Notes: generated by a model not told the origin, from the sequence alone. Positions 33,193 through 42,407 are shown, counted from the stretch's first letter. The stretch: 64,000 nt of DNA from Nocardioides sp. Root682 (GCF_001427795.1 NZ_LMHJ01000004.1:359322-423321), one strand, 5' to 3'. Numbers and translations: made by a program.

Positions 33193-34499
33193 GCGTCCTG
33201 GTCGTCGGTATCTCCCACAACTCCGCGCCGATGTCGCTGCTCGAGCGCGTCGCCCTCGACGACGACGGCGTGCAGAAGCTCGTCGCCGACGCCGCCGCCT
33301 GCGAGCACGTCACCGAGGCCACGGTCATCGCGACCTGCAACCGGCTCGAGATCTACACCGAGGTCGAGCGGTTCCACGGCAGCATCGAGCAGATCTCCCG
33401 CCTCCTCGTCGAGCGCGCCGGTGAGTCCACCGAGGGGATGCTGCCGCACCTCTACGTCCACTACGACGACGGCGCGATCTCGCACCTCTTCCAGGTCGCG
33501 GCCGGCCTCGACTCGATGGCGGTCGGCGAGGGCCAGATCCTCGGCCAGACCCGCGATGCGCTGCGTCGCGGCCAGGAGCTCGGCACCGTCGGTCCCGCGC
33601 TCAACCTCCTCTTCCAGCAGGCGCTCCGCGTCGGCAAGCGCACCCGTGCCGAGACCGAGATCGACCAGGTCGCGCCCTCCCTCGTGAGTGCTGCCCTGGA
33701 CGTCACGGCCGACGCCGTCGGTCCCGTTGACGGCAAGTACGTCGTCGTGGTCGGTGCCGGTGCCATGGCGGGTCTCGCCACCGCGACCGCCAGCCGCCTG
33801 CAGGCCGGGCACCTGGCAGTGGTCAACCGCTCTGCCGACGGCGCCGCCCGTCTTGCGGAGCAGTACGGCGCGCACGCCGTCCCGCTCGACCGGCTCGGCG
33901 AGGAGATCGCCCGCGCCGACATCGTGATCAGCTGCACCGGCTCCTCGGGCGCCCTGATCGACCGCGCGATGATCGAGGCCGCCCGCGCCGGTGACCCCGA
34001 GCGGCCGCTCGCGCTGATCGACCTTGCCCTGCCCCACGACATCGCCCGCGACGTCCTCGCCCTGCCGCAGGTCACCCTGGTGGGCCTGGCCGAGCTGGCC
34101 AAGGTGCTGCAGGGCGGCGCCACCGGCCGCGAGGTCCAGGAGGTCCGCCGGATCCTGGCCGAGGAGGTCACCGCCTTCCTCGCCGCGCGGCGCCAGGCCA
34201 GTGTCACGCCGACCGTGGTCGCCCTGCGGTCGATGGCCACCGGTGTCGTGGACGCCGAGATGACGCGTCTCGAGAGCCGGCTCCCGGACCTCGACGACCT
34301 GACCCGCGACGAGATCCGCCACACGGTGCGCCGGGTTGCCGACAAGCTCCTCCACGAGCCGACCGTCCGGGTCAAGGAGCTCGCCAACGACCAGGGCGCC
34401 GTCTCGTACGCCGCCGCGCTGGCCGAGCTCTTCGCGCTCGACCCCGACGCCGTCGACGCCGTCACCCGCCCGGTCGTGGTCGAGGAGGGTCTGCAATGA
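33189..34499 (+). CDS. hemA: Glutamyl-tRNA reductase
   Basis: A 436-residue HemA, which reduces glutamyl-tRNA to glutamate-1-semialdehyde, the first committed step of haem synthesis by the C5 route. It has the catalytic Cys50 in TCNRLEIYT, the GEGQILGQ segment (about 115-122), an NADPH Rossmann domain with VVVGAGAMAGLA and the C-terminal dimerisation helices. The partner HemL is encoded at 39800. ATG 33189 overlaps rex by 4 bases. Confidence 0.97.
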   Translation: MSVLVVGISHNSAPMSLLERVALDDDGVQKLVADAAACEHVTEATVIATCNRLEIYTEVERFHGSIEQISRLLVERAGESTEGMLPHLYVHYDDGAISHLFQVAAGLDSMAVGEGQILGQTRDALRRGQELGTVGPALNLLFQQALRVGKRTRAETEIDQVAPSLVSAALDVTADAVGPVDGKYVVVVGAGAMAGLATATASRLQAGHLAVVNRSADGAARLAEQYGAHAVPLDRLGEEIARADIVISCTGSSGALIDRAMIEAARAGDPERPLALIDLALPHDIARDVLALPQVTLVGLAELAKVLQGGATGREVQEVRRILAEEVTAFLAARRQASVTPTVVALRSMATGVVDAEMTRLESRLPDLDDLTRDEIRHTVRRVADKLLHEPTVRVKELANDQGAVSYAAALAELFALDPDAVDAVTRPVVVEEGLQ

Positions 34500-35488
34500 C
34501 CCTGCGCATCGGCACCCGTCGCAGTGCCTTGGCCACGACCCAGTCGGGCCACGTCGCCGACGCCCTGCGCGAGCGCTTCGGTGTCGCCACCGAGCTCGTC
34601 GAGATCAGCACCGACGGAGACCGCAGCCAAGCCGCCGGTACGCCGCTGTCAGGCCCCGGATCCTCGGTCGGCGTCTTCGTGAGTGCCCTGCGCGACGCGC
34701 TCCTGGCTGGCGAGGTCGATGTCGCGGTGCACTCGCTCAAGGACCTCCCGACCTACCCCGCGGACGGCATCACCCTCGCCGCGATTCCCCAGCGTGAGGA
34801 CCCACGCGACGTCGTGGTCGCGCGCGACGGCCTGACCCTGGGGGAGCTTCCGCCGGGCAGCCGGGTCGGCACGGGATCCCCCCGCCGGGTCGCCCAGATC
34901 GAAGCCCTCGGCCTCGGGGTCGACCTCGTCGGCGTACGCGGCAACGTGGACACGCGGATCGCCAAGGTCACCTCCGGTGAGTACGACGCCGTCGTCCTCG
35001 CTCGCGCCGGGCTGGCCCGGCTCGGCCGCGCGGACGAGGCGACCGAGGTGCTCGACCCGATCCAGGTGCTGCCGGCGCCCGGGCAGGGTGCGCTCGCGGT
35101 CGAGTGCCGCAGCGACGACACCGCGACGCTCGCCGTGCTGGCGGGCCTCGACGACGCCGCGACCCGGGCGGCCGTGACCGCCGAGCGCGCCGCGCTGGCC
35201 ACCCTCGAGGGTGGCTGCTCGGCGCCGATCGGTGCCCTCGCTGACATAGCAGAAGGTGACGACGGCCCCGAATTGTGGTTGCGGGCCGTCGCGTTGTCCA
35301 CTGATGGTGCGCTCGCGGTCCGCCGCTCCGCATCGACCCCGCTGGGGGAGGACCCGACGACCTGGTCCGACGCCGCGGCAACGTTGGGCGCAGCCCTTGC
35401 CAACGAAATGATCGAAGACGGCGCGGCCGAACTGACGGTCCCGCTCCCTGACCCATCCGCACGATCCGCAAAGGTGCACAACGCATGA
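34496..35488 (+). CDS. hemC: Porphobilinogen deaminase (hydroxymethylbilane synthase)
   Basis: A 330-residue HemC. The dipyrromethane-cofactor Cys is C241 in LEGGCSAP. Substrate-binding segments are IGTRRSALA (5-13), HSLKDLP (79-85) and VGTGSPRRVAQ (124-134). It polymerises four porphobilinogens to hydroxymethylbilane. It overlaps hemA and the hemD fusion gene by 4 bases each. Confidence 0.97.
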   Translation: MTLRIGTRRSALATTQSGHVADALRERFGVATELVEISTDGDRSQAAGTPLSGPGSSVGVFVSALRDALLAGEVDVAVHSLKDLPTYPADGITLAAIPQREDPRDVVVARDGLTLGELPPGSRVGTGSPRRVAQIEALGLGVDLVGVRGNVDTRIAKVTSGEYDAVVLARAGLARLGRADEATEVLDPIQVLPAPGQGALAVECRSDDTATLAVLAGLDDAATRAAVTAERAALATLEGGCSAPIGALADIAEGDDGPELWLRAVALSTDGALAVRRSASTPLGEDPTTWSDAAATLGAALANEMIEDGAAELTVPLPDPSARSAKVHNA

Positions 35489-37161
35489 CGCGAGCCACGA
35501 CAGCCAAGGCTGCCCCGACTCCCGCCTCCCCCCCGGCCCGCCCCGGTGGGGTCGCCTTCGTCGGCACCGGTCCCGGTGACCCCGACCTCCTGACCGTGCG
35601 TGCGGTGCGGCTCATCGAGGAAGCCGACGTGATCATCACCGAGGAGCCCGGCCACGCCGCGCTCGTCGACGTCGTGCGGGCCCGTGCCGCTGCGACCGGT
35701 GAGCTGGCGTCGGACTCCGTTCCCGAGCTGGTCGACGGTGGCTTCGGCGAGGACGGCCAGCCGCTGACGCACGCCGCCCGCTCGAAGGTGGTCGTCAAGC
35801 AGGCCAAGCGCCCGCAGCGCGTGGTGCGCCTGCTCGCCGGCGACCCGTTCCTCTACGCCTCGGGCCCCGAGGAGGCGCAGGCGGTCGCCAAGGCCGGCCT
35901 GCCCTTCGAGATCGTCCCCGGCGTCTCCTCCGTCGGCGCGGTTCCGGCGTACGCCGGCATCCCGCTGACCACCAAGGACCACCGCGAGGTGGCCGTGGTG
36001 ACCTGCAGCGACAAGGCCGTCGACTGGTCCCGGTACGCCGAGACCCCGACCCTCGTCCTGCTGTCCGCGGTCGGCCAGATCGGTGAGATCGCCAAGGCGC
36101 TGATCGCCGTCGGTCGCTCCCCGCAGACGCCCGTCGCGATGACTCGCGTCGGCACCACCACCGAGCAGCAGACGATCACCTCCACGCTCGAGCGGATCGC
36201 CGCTGACGCCCGCACGGCGCGGATGACGCCGCCGGCGATCACCGTCATCGGTGCCGTCGTCGACCTGCGCGACAAGCTCTCCTGGTTCGAGACCAAGCCG
36301 CTGTTCGGCTGGCGCGTCCTGGTGCCCCGCACCAAGGAGCAGTCCGCGTCGCTGTCCAACCGGCTGCGCGAGTTCGGTGGCGTGCCGGAAGAGGTCCCCA
36401 CCATCTCCGTCGAGCCGCCGCGCAACCCGCAGCAGATGGACAAGGCCGTCCGCGGTCTCGTCGAGGGTCGCTACGAGTGGATCGCGTTCACCTCGATCAA
36501 CGCCGTGAAGGCGGTGCGGGAGAAGTTCGAGGAGTACGGCCTCGATGCCCGCGCGTTCTCGGGCCTCAAGATCGCCGCTGTCGGCGACAAGACCGCCCAG
36601 GCGATCGCCGACTGGGGCCTGCGTGCGGACCTGACGCCCTCGGGCGAGCAGTCCGCTGCCGGCCTGCTGGCCGACTGGCCCGAGTACGACGAGCAGCTGG
36701 ACCCGATCAACCGGGTCTTCCTGCCGCGTGCCGACATCGCGACCGAGAACCTCGTCGCGGGCCTGATCGACCTCGGCTGGGAGTGCGACGACGTCACCGC
36801 CTACCGCACGGTCCGCGCGGCCCCGCCGCCGGCGCCGACGCGCGACGCGATCAAGACGGGCAAGTTCGACGCCGTCGTGTTCACGTCGTCCTCGACGGTG
36901 CGCAACCTGGTCGGCATCGCCGGCAAGCCGCACCCGTCGACGATCATCGCCGTCATCGGTCCGGCCACGGCCAAGACTGCCGAGGAGCACGGCCTGCGGG
37001 TCGACGTGATGGCCCCTGCGCCCGACGTCGAGCTGCTCGTCGAGGCCCTCGCCGGCTTCGGTGCCTCCCGCCGCGTCGCGATGCTCGAGGCCGGTGACCC
37101 TGTCACCAAGCCGAGCGACCGCAAGCCGTCGGCTCGCCGTCGCAAGACCGCGTCGGAGTAG
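35485..37161 (+). CDS. hemD: Fused uroporphyrinogen-III C-methyltransferase / uroporphyrinogen-III synthase
   Basis: A 558-residue fusion. Residues 22-250 form a SUMT (CobA) methylase: VAFVGTGPGDPDLLT, then LAGDPFLYASGPEE and IVPGVSSVGAVPAYAG. Residues 270-540 form HemD: WRVLVPRTKEQSASL, then WIAFTSINAVKAV and VFTSSSTVRNLVG. The same polypeptide would close the tetrapyrrole ring and methylate uroporphyrinogen III towards sirohaem or cobalamin. This fusion order is common in actinobacteria. It is the last gene of the rex operon and is followed by a strong terminator. Confidence 0.93.
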   Translation: MTRATTAKAAPTPASPPARPGGVAFVGTGPGDPDLLTVRAVRLIEEADVIITEEPGHAALVDVVRARAAATGELASDSVPELVDGGFGEDGQPLTHAARSKVVVKQAKRPQRVVRLLAGDPFLYASGPEEAQAVAKAGLPFEIVPGVSSVGAVPAYAGIPLTTKDHREVAVVTCSDKAVDWSRYAETPTLVLLSAVGQIGEIAKALIAVGRSPQTPVAMTRVGTTTEQQTITSTLERIAADARTARMTPPAITVIGAVVDLRDKLSWFETKPLFGWRVLVPRTKEQSASLSNRLREFGGVPEEVPTISVEPPRNPQQMDKAVRGLVEGRYEWIAFTSINAVKAVREKFEEYGLDARAFSGLKIAAVGDKTAQAIADWGLRADLTPSGEQSAAGLLADWPEYDEQLDPINRVFLPRADIATENLVAGLIDLGWECDDVTAYRTVRAAPPPAPTRDAIKTGKFDAVVFTSSSTVRNLVGIAGKPHPSTIIAVIGPATAKTAEEHGLRVDVMAPAPDVELLVEALAGFGASRRVAMLEAGDPVTKPSDRKPSARRRKTASE

Positions 37162-37170
37162 CTGCTGGAT

Positions 37171-37220
37171 CGTGTGCCCGGGACCCCCGAACAGCGGGGT
37201 CTCGGGCACACGACTGTTTT
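37171..37220 (+). terminator. Rho-independent terminator of the rex-hemACD operon
   Basis: A 17-bp stem (CGTGTGCCCGGGACCCC with GGGGTCTCGGGCACACG, one mismatch) and an 8-base loop, followed by ACTGTTTTT. It lies directly after the hemD stop. Confidence 0.9.
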
Positions 37221-37229
37221 TCCAGAACC

Positions 37230-37235
37230 TAGGAT
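37230..37235 (+). promoter_or_regulatory. Leaderless-type -10 for hemB
   Basis: TAGGAT lies 6 bases before GTG 37242, placing the transcript start at the start codon. hemB is therefore separately transcribed after the operon terminator. Confidence 0.6.
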
Positions 37236-37241
37236 GACGGC

Positions 37242-38240
37242 GTGACCGACATCGAGCGTCCCGTGATCCGCCCCCGCCGCCTTCGTACGACGGCAGCGAT
37301 GCGCGACCTCGTCGCGGAGACGTCGCTGTCCCCGGCCCAGCTGGTGCTGCCGATGTTCGTTCGCGAGGGCGCAACGGAGCCGCTGCCGATCAGCTCGATG
37401 CCGGGCGTCGTCCAGCACACCCGGGACTCGCTGCGGAAGGCGGCGGCCGAAGCGGCCGAAGCCGGACTGCGCGGCGTGATGCTGTTCGGCATCCCCGAGC
37501 ACAAGGACGCCACGGGGTCCGGCGGGATCGACCCCGACGGGATCCTCAACGTCGCGATCGCCGACGTCGTGGCCGAGGTGGGGGAGGAGCTCGTCGTGAT
37601 GAGCGACCTGTGCCTCGACGAGTTCACCGACCACGGCCACTGCGGGGTCCTGGACGCCCGCGGCCGGGTCGACAACGACGCGACCCTGGAGCAGTACGCC
37701 GCCATGGCGGTCGTGCAGGCGCAGGCCGGCGCCGGGCTGGTCGGCCCCAGCGGGATGATGGACGGACAGGTCGCCGTCATCCGCGCCGCCCTCGACGACG
37801 CCGGGCACACCGACGTCGGGATCCTGGCGTACTCGACGAAGTACGCCTCCGCGTTCTACGGGCCGTTCCGCGAGGCCGTGGACAGCTCGCTGACCGGTGA
37901 CCGGCGCACGTACCAGCAGGACGGCCGCAACGCCCGTGAGGGCGTGCGTGAGGCGCTCCTGGACATCGAGCAGGGCGCCGACATCGTGATGGTCAAGCCC
38001 GCCCTGGCCTACCTCGACGTGCTGCGTCGCGTCGCCGACGCCGCCGCCGACTTCGGGATCCCCGTGGCGGCGTACAACATCTCCGGTGAGTACTCCATGG
38101 TCGAGGCCGCTGCCGCCCGCGGCTGGATCGAGCGGGAGGCCGCGATCCTGGAGACGCTGACCTCGATCCGCCGGGCCGGCGCGGACATGATCCTGACCTA
38201 CTGGGCGACCGAGGCCGCGGGCCTGCTGCGCCGCATGTAG
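37242..38240 (+). CDS. hemB: Delta-aminolevulinic acid dehydratase (porphobilinogen synthase)
   Basis: A 332-residue HemB, which condenses two 5-aminolevulinates to porphobilinogen. Schiff-base lysines are K200 (YSTKYAS) and K252 (VMVKPALAY). The metal-site segment reads DLCLDEFTDHGHCG: it retains Cys124 and Cys134, but an Asp replaces the middle Cys of the E. coli zinc site (DTCFCEYTSHGHCG). GTG 37242 was chosen because of the TAGGAT box 6 bases upstream. Confidence 0.96.
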   Translation: MTDIERPVIRPRRLRTTAAMRDLVAETSLSPAQLVLPMFVREGATEPLPISSMPGVVQHTRDSLRKAAAEAAEAGLRGVMLFGIPEHKDATGSGGIDPDGILNVAIADVVAEVGEELVVMSDLCLDEFTDHGHCGVLDARGRVDNDATLEQYAAMAVVQAQAGAGLVGPSGMMDGQVAVIRAALDDAGHTDVGILAYSTKYASAFYGPFREAVDSSLTGDRRTYQQDGRNAREGVREALLDIEQGADIVMVKPALAYLDVLRRVADAAADFGIPVAAYNISGEYSMVEAAAARGWIEREAAILETLTSIRRAGADMILTYWATEAAGLLRRM

Positions 38241-38262
38241 GCCCCTCCCCGACCAAAACGAC

Positions 38263-38290
38263 GAAAGCCCGGACCGAGGTCCGGGCTTTC
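38263..38290. terminator. Bidirectional terminator between hemB and lytic transglycosylase
   Basis: A perfect 13-bp inverted repeat (GAAAGCCCGGACC / GGTCCGGGCTTTC) around GA. It has U-rich character on both sides and serves two convergent genes. Confidence 0.85.
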
Positions 38291-38303
38291 GCTGTTGGTC
38301 TTG

Positions 38304-39524
38304 TTACGGCGTCGAGAGGCCGTAGCTCAGCAGGCAGTTCAGCAGCTGAACGGTCTGGGTGAGCTTCGGGTAGGCCGCCTTGCACGCGGGGCCCGCCTCA
38401 GCCTTGACCAGGGGTCCGAGGAGGCCGCTGATCAGGTTCGACGTCACGGCGCCCACACCGTCGTCGACGGTCTCGATGACCGGGTCGAGCGGGGTGTTGG
38501 TCTTGGGGATGGTCGGAGGAGACACGGGGGTGTCGGTGCCACCGTCGCCGCCGCCGGTGCCACCACCTGTGCCGCCGCCCGTGCCGCCGGTGCTGCCACC
38601 CGTGCTGCCGCCGGTCGAGGAGCCGCCGGTCGAGGAACCGCCGGAGAGGCCGCCCTTGCCGTTCTTGTGGCCACCCGAGTTGAAGCTCGGCGGCTCGGGG
38701 ACGACGTAGCCCGCGGCGGTCGAGTTGTTCGGCACCGAGGTGAAGTCGCCCTCGAGGTAGGCGTTCATGATCTTGAGGACCAGGTCGACGTACGCCTGGC
38801 TGTGGTTGTAGCGGTAGACCGCGGCGCGCTGGCCGACGACCGTGGAGAGGTCACCGTCGCCCGAGCAGAGGTAGACGGCCGCCGCGAGGGCTGCGTCGTC
38901 GATGTCCTGCGGGTTGCGGGAGGCGTCGTCGTCAGCGTCCACGCCGACGACCTGCCAGGTCGAGGGGATGAACTGCATCGGGCCGACCGCGCGGTCCCAC
39001 TTGGCGTCGTTGTCGTAGACGCCGGCGTCGGTGTCCGAGATCGCCTGGGTCTTGTTGGTGCCGTTGAGCGGGAGGCCGTAGATGCCCGGCGTCGCCACAC
39101 CGTCGTCGTTGAGGACGTTGCCGCCGAAGCGGCCATGGTTGGACTCCACACGGCCGATCGCGGCGATCAGCTGCCAGGTGATGTTGCAGGACTCGTCCGC
39201 GGAGTTGATGACCGTCTCAGCGCGCTGGTAGGCGGCGAGAGCGGCGGCCGGGATCGCGTTGGTCGACGCGGCGGAGATGATGCCCGCCTCGTTGCCACCG
39301 TTGAGGCCCTCGACGTTGGCCGGGTCCGAGAAGCTGGCCGGGTCCTCGATCGACTCCTCGGGCACGCTGGTGCCGTCAGAGACCTGACCGGGTGCCTCGG
39401 CTGCCGCGATCGGTGCCGCGACGTTGCCGATGCCGGCTACGGATGCGGTCCACGCTGCCGAAAGCAGTGCGAGCGGAATGATGGTGGCGACGCGCTGCAG
39501 ACGCCCCAGACGCTTCCTCGACAT
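38304..39524 (-). CDS. Exported lytic murein transglycosylase
   Basis: A 406-residue secreted protein. The N-terminal signal/anchor segment is at about 9-32 (ATIIPLALLSAAWTASVAG). A lytic transglycosylase domain spans about 95-260 with the catalytic-Glu region AIGRVESNHGRFGG, the GVATPGIYG segment and AVGPMQFIPSTWQ. It cleaves peptidoglycan glycan strands with 1,6-anhydro product formation. The linker (about 290-345) is made of Gly/Ser/Thr repeats. The final ~60 residues form a helical tail with two Cys. ATG 39524 has GGGGAGAG upstream; a TTG at 39545 would extend it by seven residues. Confidence 0.85.
   Translation of the reverse strand: MSRKRLGRLQRVATIIPLALLSAAWTASVAGIGNVAAPIAAAEAPGQVSDGTSVPEESIEDPASFSDPANVEGLNGGNEAGIISAASTNAIPAAALAAYQRAETVINSADESCNITWQLIAAIGRVESNHGRFGGNVLNDDGVATPGIYGLPLNGTNKTQAISDTDAGVYDNDAKWDRAVGPMQFIPSTWQVVGVDADDDASRNPQDIDDAALAAAVYLCSGDGDLSTVVGQRAAVYRYNHSQAYVDLVLKIMNAYLEGDFTSVPNNSTAAGYVVPEPPSFNSGGHKNGKGGLSGGSSTGGSSTGGSTGGSTGGTGGGTGGGTGGGDGGTDTPVSPPTIPKTNTPLDPVIETVDDGVGAVTSNLISGLLGPLVKAEAGPACKAAYPKLTQTVQLLNCLLSYGLSTP
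38549..38647 (-). repeat. Gly/Ser/Thr-encoding tandem repeats in the transglycosylase linker
   Basis: Imperfect 12- to 15-base units encode SSTGG, STGG and GTGGG repeats of the linker. Such repeats vary in copy number by slippage, so linker length may differ between strains. Confidence 0.7.
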
Positions 39525-39603
39525 GTATTCGGTCTCTCTCCCCAAGGCTTCTCAGCCAAGTTTCCTGTGGGCCGCTCCCTCAGCTCCCACCCGTGCGTCA
39601 CGC

Positions 39604-39657
39604 GTTGTCCGGCGACCCACGATGTGGGCCAACCGAATGGCACGACACCTGGACAAC
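39604..39657 (-). other. Structured 5' leader of the lytic transglycosylase gene
   Basis: On the minus strand GTTGTCC and GGACAAC (7 bp) enclose a nested GGCCCAC/GTGGGTC hairpin, followed by purine-rich sequence before the start. The 275-base gap also has ACACCCG/CGGGTGT (39668-39686). This could be an RNA regulatory leader; I could not match it to a known riboswitch such as the cyclic di-AMP (ydaO) type. Confidence 0.35.
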
Positions 39658-39799
39658 GAAGTTTGACACACCCGAGTTACGGGTGTCACATGTTCCCGCT
39701 CACAAAGCGGACGGCATGGTATGTGCACCACGAACCATTCGCGGGGGCCAAACGGACCGCGATGGCGGGCGGCTGGGGTCGATCAGTGACAATGGCGCG

Positions 39800-41149
39800 G
39801 TGCCCGACCTCGTGACCACCGGACCCAGCACCGGCTCCACCAGCGGCTCCGATGCGCTCTTCGCCCGGGCCCGCGCCGTGACTCCCGGTGGGGTCAACTC
39901 GCCCGTCCGCGCCTTCAACGCGGTCGGTGGGACCCCCCGCTTCATCGCCTCGGCCTCCGGGCCGTGGCTCACCGACGTCGACGGCAACACCTACGTCGAC
40001 CTGATCTGCTCGTGGGGCCCCATGCTCCTGGGCCACGCGCACCCGGCCGTCGTCGATGCCGTGCGCGAGGCAGTGGGTCGCGGGACGTCGTACGGCACAC
40101 CCACGGAGGGCGAGGTGGCGCTGGTCGAGGCGATCGTCGCGCGCACCCCTGTCGAGCGGCTGCGCCTGGTCTCCTCCGGCACCGAGGCCACCATGTCGGC
40201 GATCCGGCTGGCGCGCGGCTTCACCGGCCGCGACGTCATCGTGAAGTTCGCCGGTTGCTACCACGGCCACGTCGACTCGCTGCTGGCTGCCGCCGGTTCG
40301 GGCCTGACCACCTTCTCCATCCCCGGGACGCCCGGCGTCCCCGCCAGCTCGACCGACCTCACCCTGGTGCTGCCCTTCAACGACCGGGCCGCGGTCACCG
40401 CCGTCTTCGCCGAGTACGGCGACCGGATCGCCTGCCTCATCACCGAAGCCGCGCCCGGCAACATGGGCGTGGTCCCGCCGGCGCCGGGCTTCAACAAGTT
40501 CCTCGCCGAGACGTGCCGGGCCAACGGCGCGCTGTTCATCAGCGACGAGGTGATGACCGGCTTCCGGGTCTCCGCCGCCGGTCAGTGGGGCACCGACGGC
40601 GCCGTGGAGGGCTGGGCTCCCGACCTGATGACCTTCGGCAAGGTGATGGGCGGAGGTTTCCCTGCTGCCGCGTTCGGCGGTCGCGCCGACGTGATGGCCC
40701 ACCTCGCGCCGGAGGGCCCCGTCTACCAGGCCGGCACCCTCTCCGGGAACCCGATCGCCACCGCCGCGGGGCTCGCCACGCTCACCGCCGCCGCCGACGA
40801 CGCGGTGTACGCACGCCTCGACGTCGTCGCGGACGCCCTGCGCGCAGGTGCGGCCGAGGCATTCACCGCCGCGGGCATCCCCCACGTGATCCAGTCGACG
40901 GGCTCGATGTTCTCGGTGTTCCTCACCGATGACCCGGTCACCAACTACGCCGAGGCGCAGCGCACCGACGTGGCGGCGTACGGCGCCTTCTTCCACGCGA
41001 TGCTCGACCGAGGGGTGCACCTGCCTCCGTCGGCCTACGAAGCCTGGTTCGTGTCGTCCTCCCACGACGACCGTGCCGTGCAGCACGTCCTCGATGCCCT
41101 TCCCGCCGCTGCCCGGGCAGCCGCGGCCGTTCCCGGAGCGACCTCATGA
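39800..41149 (+). CDS. hemL: Glutamate-1-semialdehyde 2,1-aminomutase
   Basis: A 449-residue PLP enzyme of class III aminotransferases that converts glutamate-1-semialdehyde to 5-aminolevulinate. The PLP Lys is K281 in TFGKVMGGGFP. The substrate-gate segment GTSYGTPTE (95-103) and VSSGTEATMSA are present. The GTG at 39800 was chosen because a GACAAT box lies 6 bases before it, consistent with a leaderless mRNA. GTG 39812 is an alternative; earlier in-frame codons give unrelated sequence. It overlaps the next gene by 4 bases. Confidence 0.96.
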   Translation: MPDLVTTGPSTGSTSGSDALFARARAVTPGGVNSPVRAFNAVGGTPRFIASASGPWLTDVDGNTYVDLICSWGPMLLGHAHPAVVDAVREAVGRGTSYGTPTEGEVALVEAIVARTPVERLRLVSSGTEATMSAIRLARGFTGRDVIVKFAGCYHGHVDSLLAAAGSGLTTFSIPGTPGVPASSTDLTLVLPFNDRAAVTAVFAEYGDRIACLITEAAPGNMGVVPPAPGFNKFLAETCRANGALFISDEVMTGFRVSAAGQWGTDGAVEGWAPDLMTFGKVMGGGFPAAAFGGRADVMAHLAPEGPVYQAGTLSGNPIATAAGLATLTAAADDAVYARLDVVADALRAGAAEAFTAAGIPHVIQSTGSMFSVFLTDDPVTNYAEAQRTDVAAYGAFFHAMLDRGVHLPPSAYEAWFVSSSHDDRAVQHVLDALPAAARAAAAVPGATS

Positions 41150-41841
41150 GCACGCCTGACACCGTCGTCCACCTGGTCCGCCACGGGGAGGTCCACAACC
41201 CCGAGGGTGTTCTCTACGGCCGCCGCGACGGGTTCCACCTCTCCACCCGGGGCCGCGCGATGGCCGACCGGATCGGTGAGGCGCTCGGGGGCAACGACAT
41301 CACCGTGCTCCGCTCCTCGCCGCTCGAGCGGGCCCAGGAGACGGCCGCGCCGCTGGCCGCGAAGCTCGGCCTCGAGGTCACCCTCGAGCCGCGGGTGCTC
41401 GAGTCGACCAACCGGTTCGAGGGGCTGACCTTCGGCAAGGGCAACAACGCGCTGCGCAACCCGCTGCTGTGGCGCCACCTCTACAACCCGCTGAAGCCGT
41501 CGTGGGGTGAGCCGTACAAGGCCATCGTCGAGCGGATGATGGCAGCGGTCCACGACGCCCGTGTCGCCGCGACGGGCCACGAGGCCGTCCTGGTCTCCCA
41601 CCAGCTCCCGATCTGGACCACCCGGCTGGCGGCCGAGAAGCGCTCCTTCCTGCACGACCCGCGCAAGCGGCAGTGCACCCTCTGCTCGATCACCTCGTTC
41701 CACTTCGCCGGTGAGGAGCTGGTCCAGGTCAGCTACGCCGAACCGGCCATCGACCTGATCCCGACCGGTGACATTGCCGCTCCGTTCTCGGCCGGTGACG
41801 CGCCCGAGGAGAAGAAGCCCGAGGGGACGCCCCCGGAATGA
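41146..41841 (+). CDS. Histidine phosphatase family protein
   Basis: A 231-residue phosphoglycerate-mutase-like protein: the RHG motif LVRHGEVHNPEG (about 7-18), then SSPLERAQETA and the second His in VLVSHQLPIW. The C-terminus is Pro/Glu-rich. The substrate is unknown. It is coupled to hemL and to the TlpA gene by 4-base overlaps. Confidence 0.85.
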   Translation: MSTPDTVVHLVRHGEVHNPEGVLYGRRDGFHLSTRGRAMADRIGEALGGNDITVLRSSPLERAQETAAPLAAKLGLEVTLEPRVLESTNRFEGLTFGKGNNALRNPLLWRHLYNPLKPSWGEPYKAIVERMMAAVHDARVAATGHEAVLVSHQLPIWTTRLAAEKRSFLHDPRKRQCTLCSITSFHFAGEELVQVSYAEPAIDLIPTGDIAAPFSAGDAPEEKKPEGTPPE

Positions 41842-42407
41842 GACCTGTCGCCCGTGCGGTGGCGTTGTTCGCTGCCCTGGTGCTGATGGCCGGATGCTCG
41901 GACATCGGCGGCACCGGCGACCTCGACTACGTCCCGGGTGACGGCCAGGTCATCGAGGTGGCGAAGGCCGACCGCGAGGACCCCGTCGACTTCGCCGGTA
42001 CGACGGTCCAGGGCGACCCGCTGGACGTGACCGACCTCCGCGGCAAGGTCGTCGTCCTCAACGTCTGGTGGTCCGGCTGCGGCCCCTGCCGCACCGAGAT
42101 GCCGATGCTGGTCGACACCGAGGCCGAGGTCGACGCCGACGAGGTGGCGTTCGTGGGGATCAACATCCGCGACCTGGCGCCCGAGAACGCCGAGGCGTTC
42201 GAGCGTGACCGTGGTGTCGAGTACCCCTCCCTCTACGACCCGGGCAGCGAGACCCTGCTGCGCCTGGGCAAGTTCTCACCGCACGCCACGCCCGCCACGA
42301 TCCTGCTCGACAAGGAGGGCCGGGTCGCCGCGCTGATCAACGGACCGATCCCCTCGAAGAGCACGCTGTCCACGCTGATCGACGACACCCTGGCCGAGAG
42401 CGACTGA
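41838..42407 (+). CDS. TlpA/ResA-like thiol-disulfide oxidoreductase lipoprotein
   Basis: A 189-residue lipoprotein. The signal ends in the lipobox LMAGC (C20). A thioredoxin-fold redoxin domain carries the active site SGCGPCR (about 76-82) and a cis-Pro region HATPATI. It is expected to reduce the haem-binding CXXCH of apocytochrome c outside the membrane, receiving electrons from CcdA, encoded next. The overlapping ATG/stop (one base) with ccdA supports a shared pathway. Confidence 0.88.
   Translation: MRPVARAVALFAALVLMAGCSDIGGTGDLDYVPGDGQVIEVAKADREDPVDFAGTTVQGDPLDVTDLRGKVVVLNVWWSGCGPCRTEMPMLVDTEAEVDADEVAFVGINIRDLAPENAEAFERDRGVEYPSLYDPGSETLLRLGKFSPHATPATILLDKEGRVAALINGPIPSKSTLSTLIDDTLAESD

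Noticed and set aside
39690..39709. Possible Rex operator before hemL (TGTT...TCACAAA)
   Set aside because: Only the outer bases match and the spacing between half-sites is too short by two.
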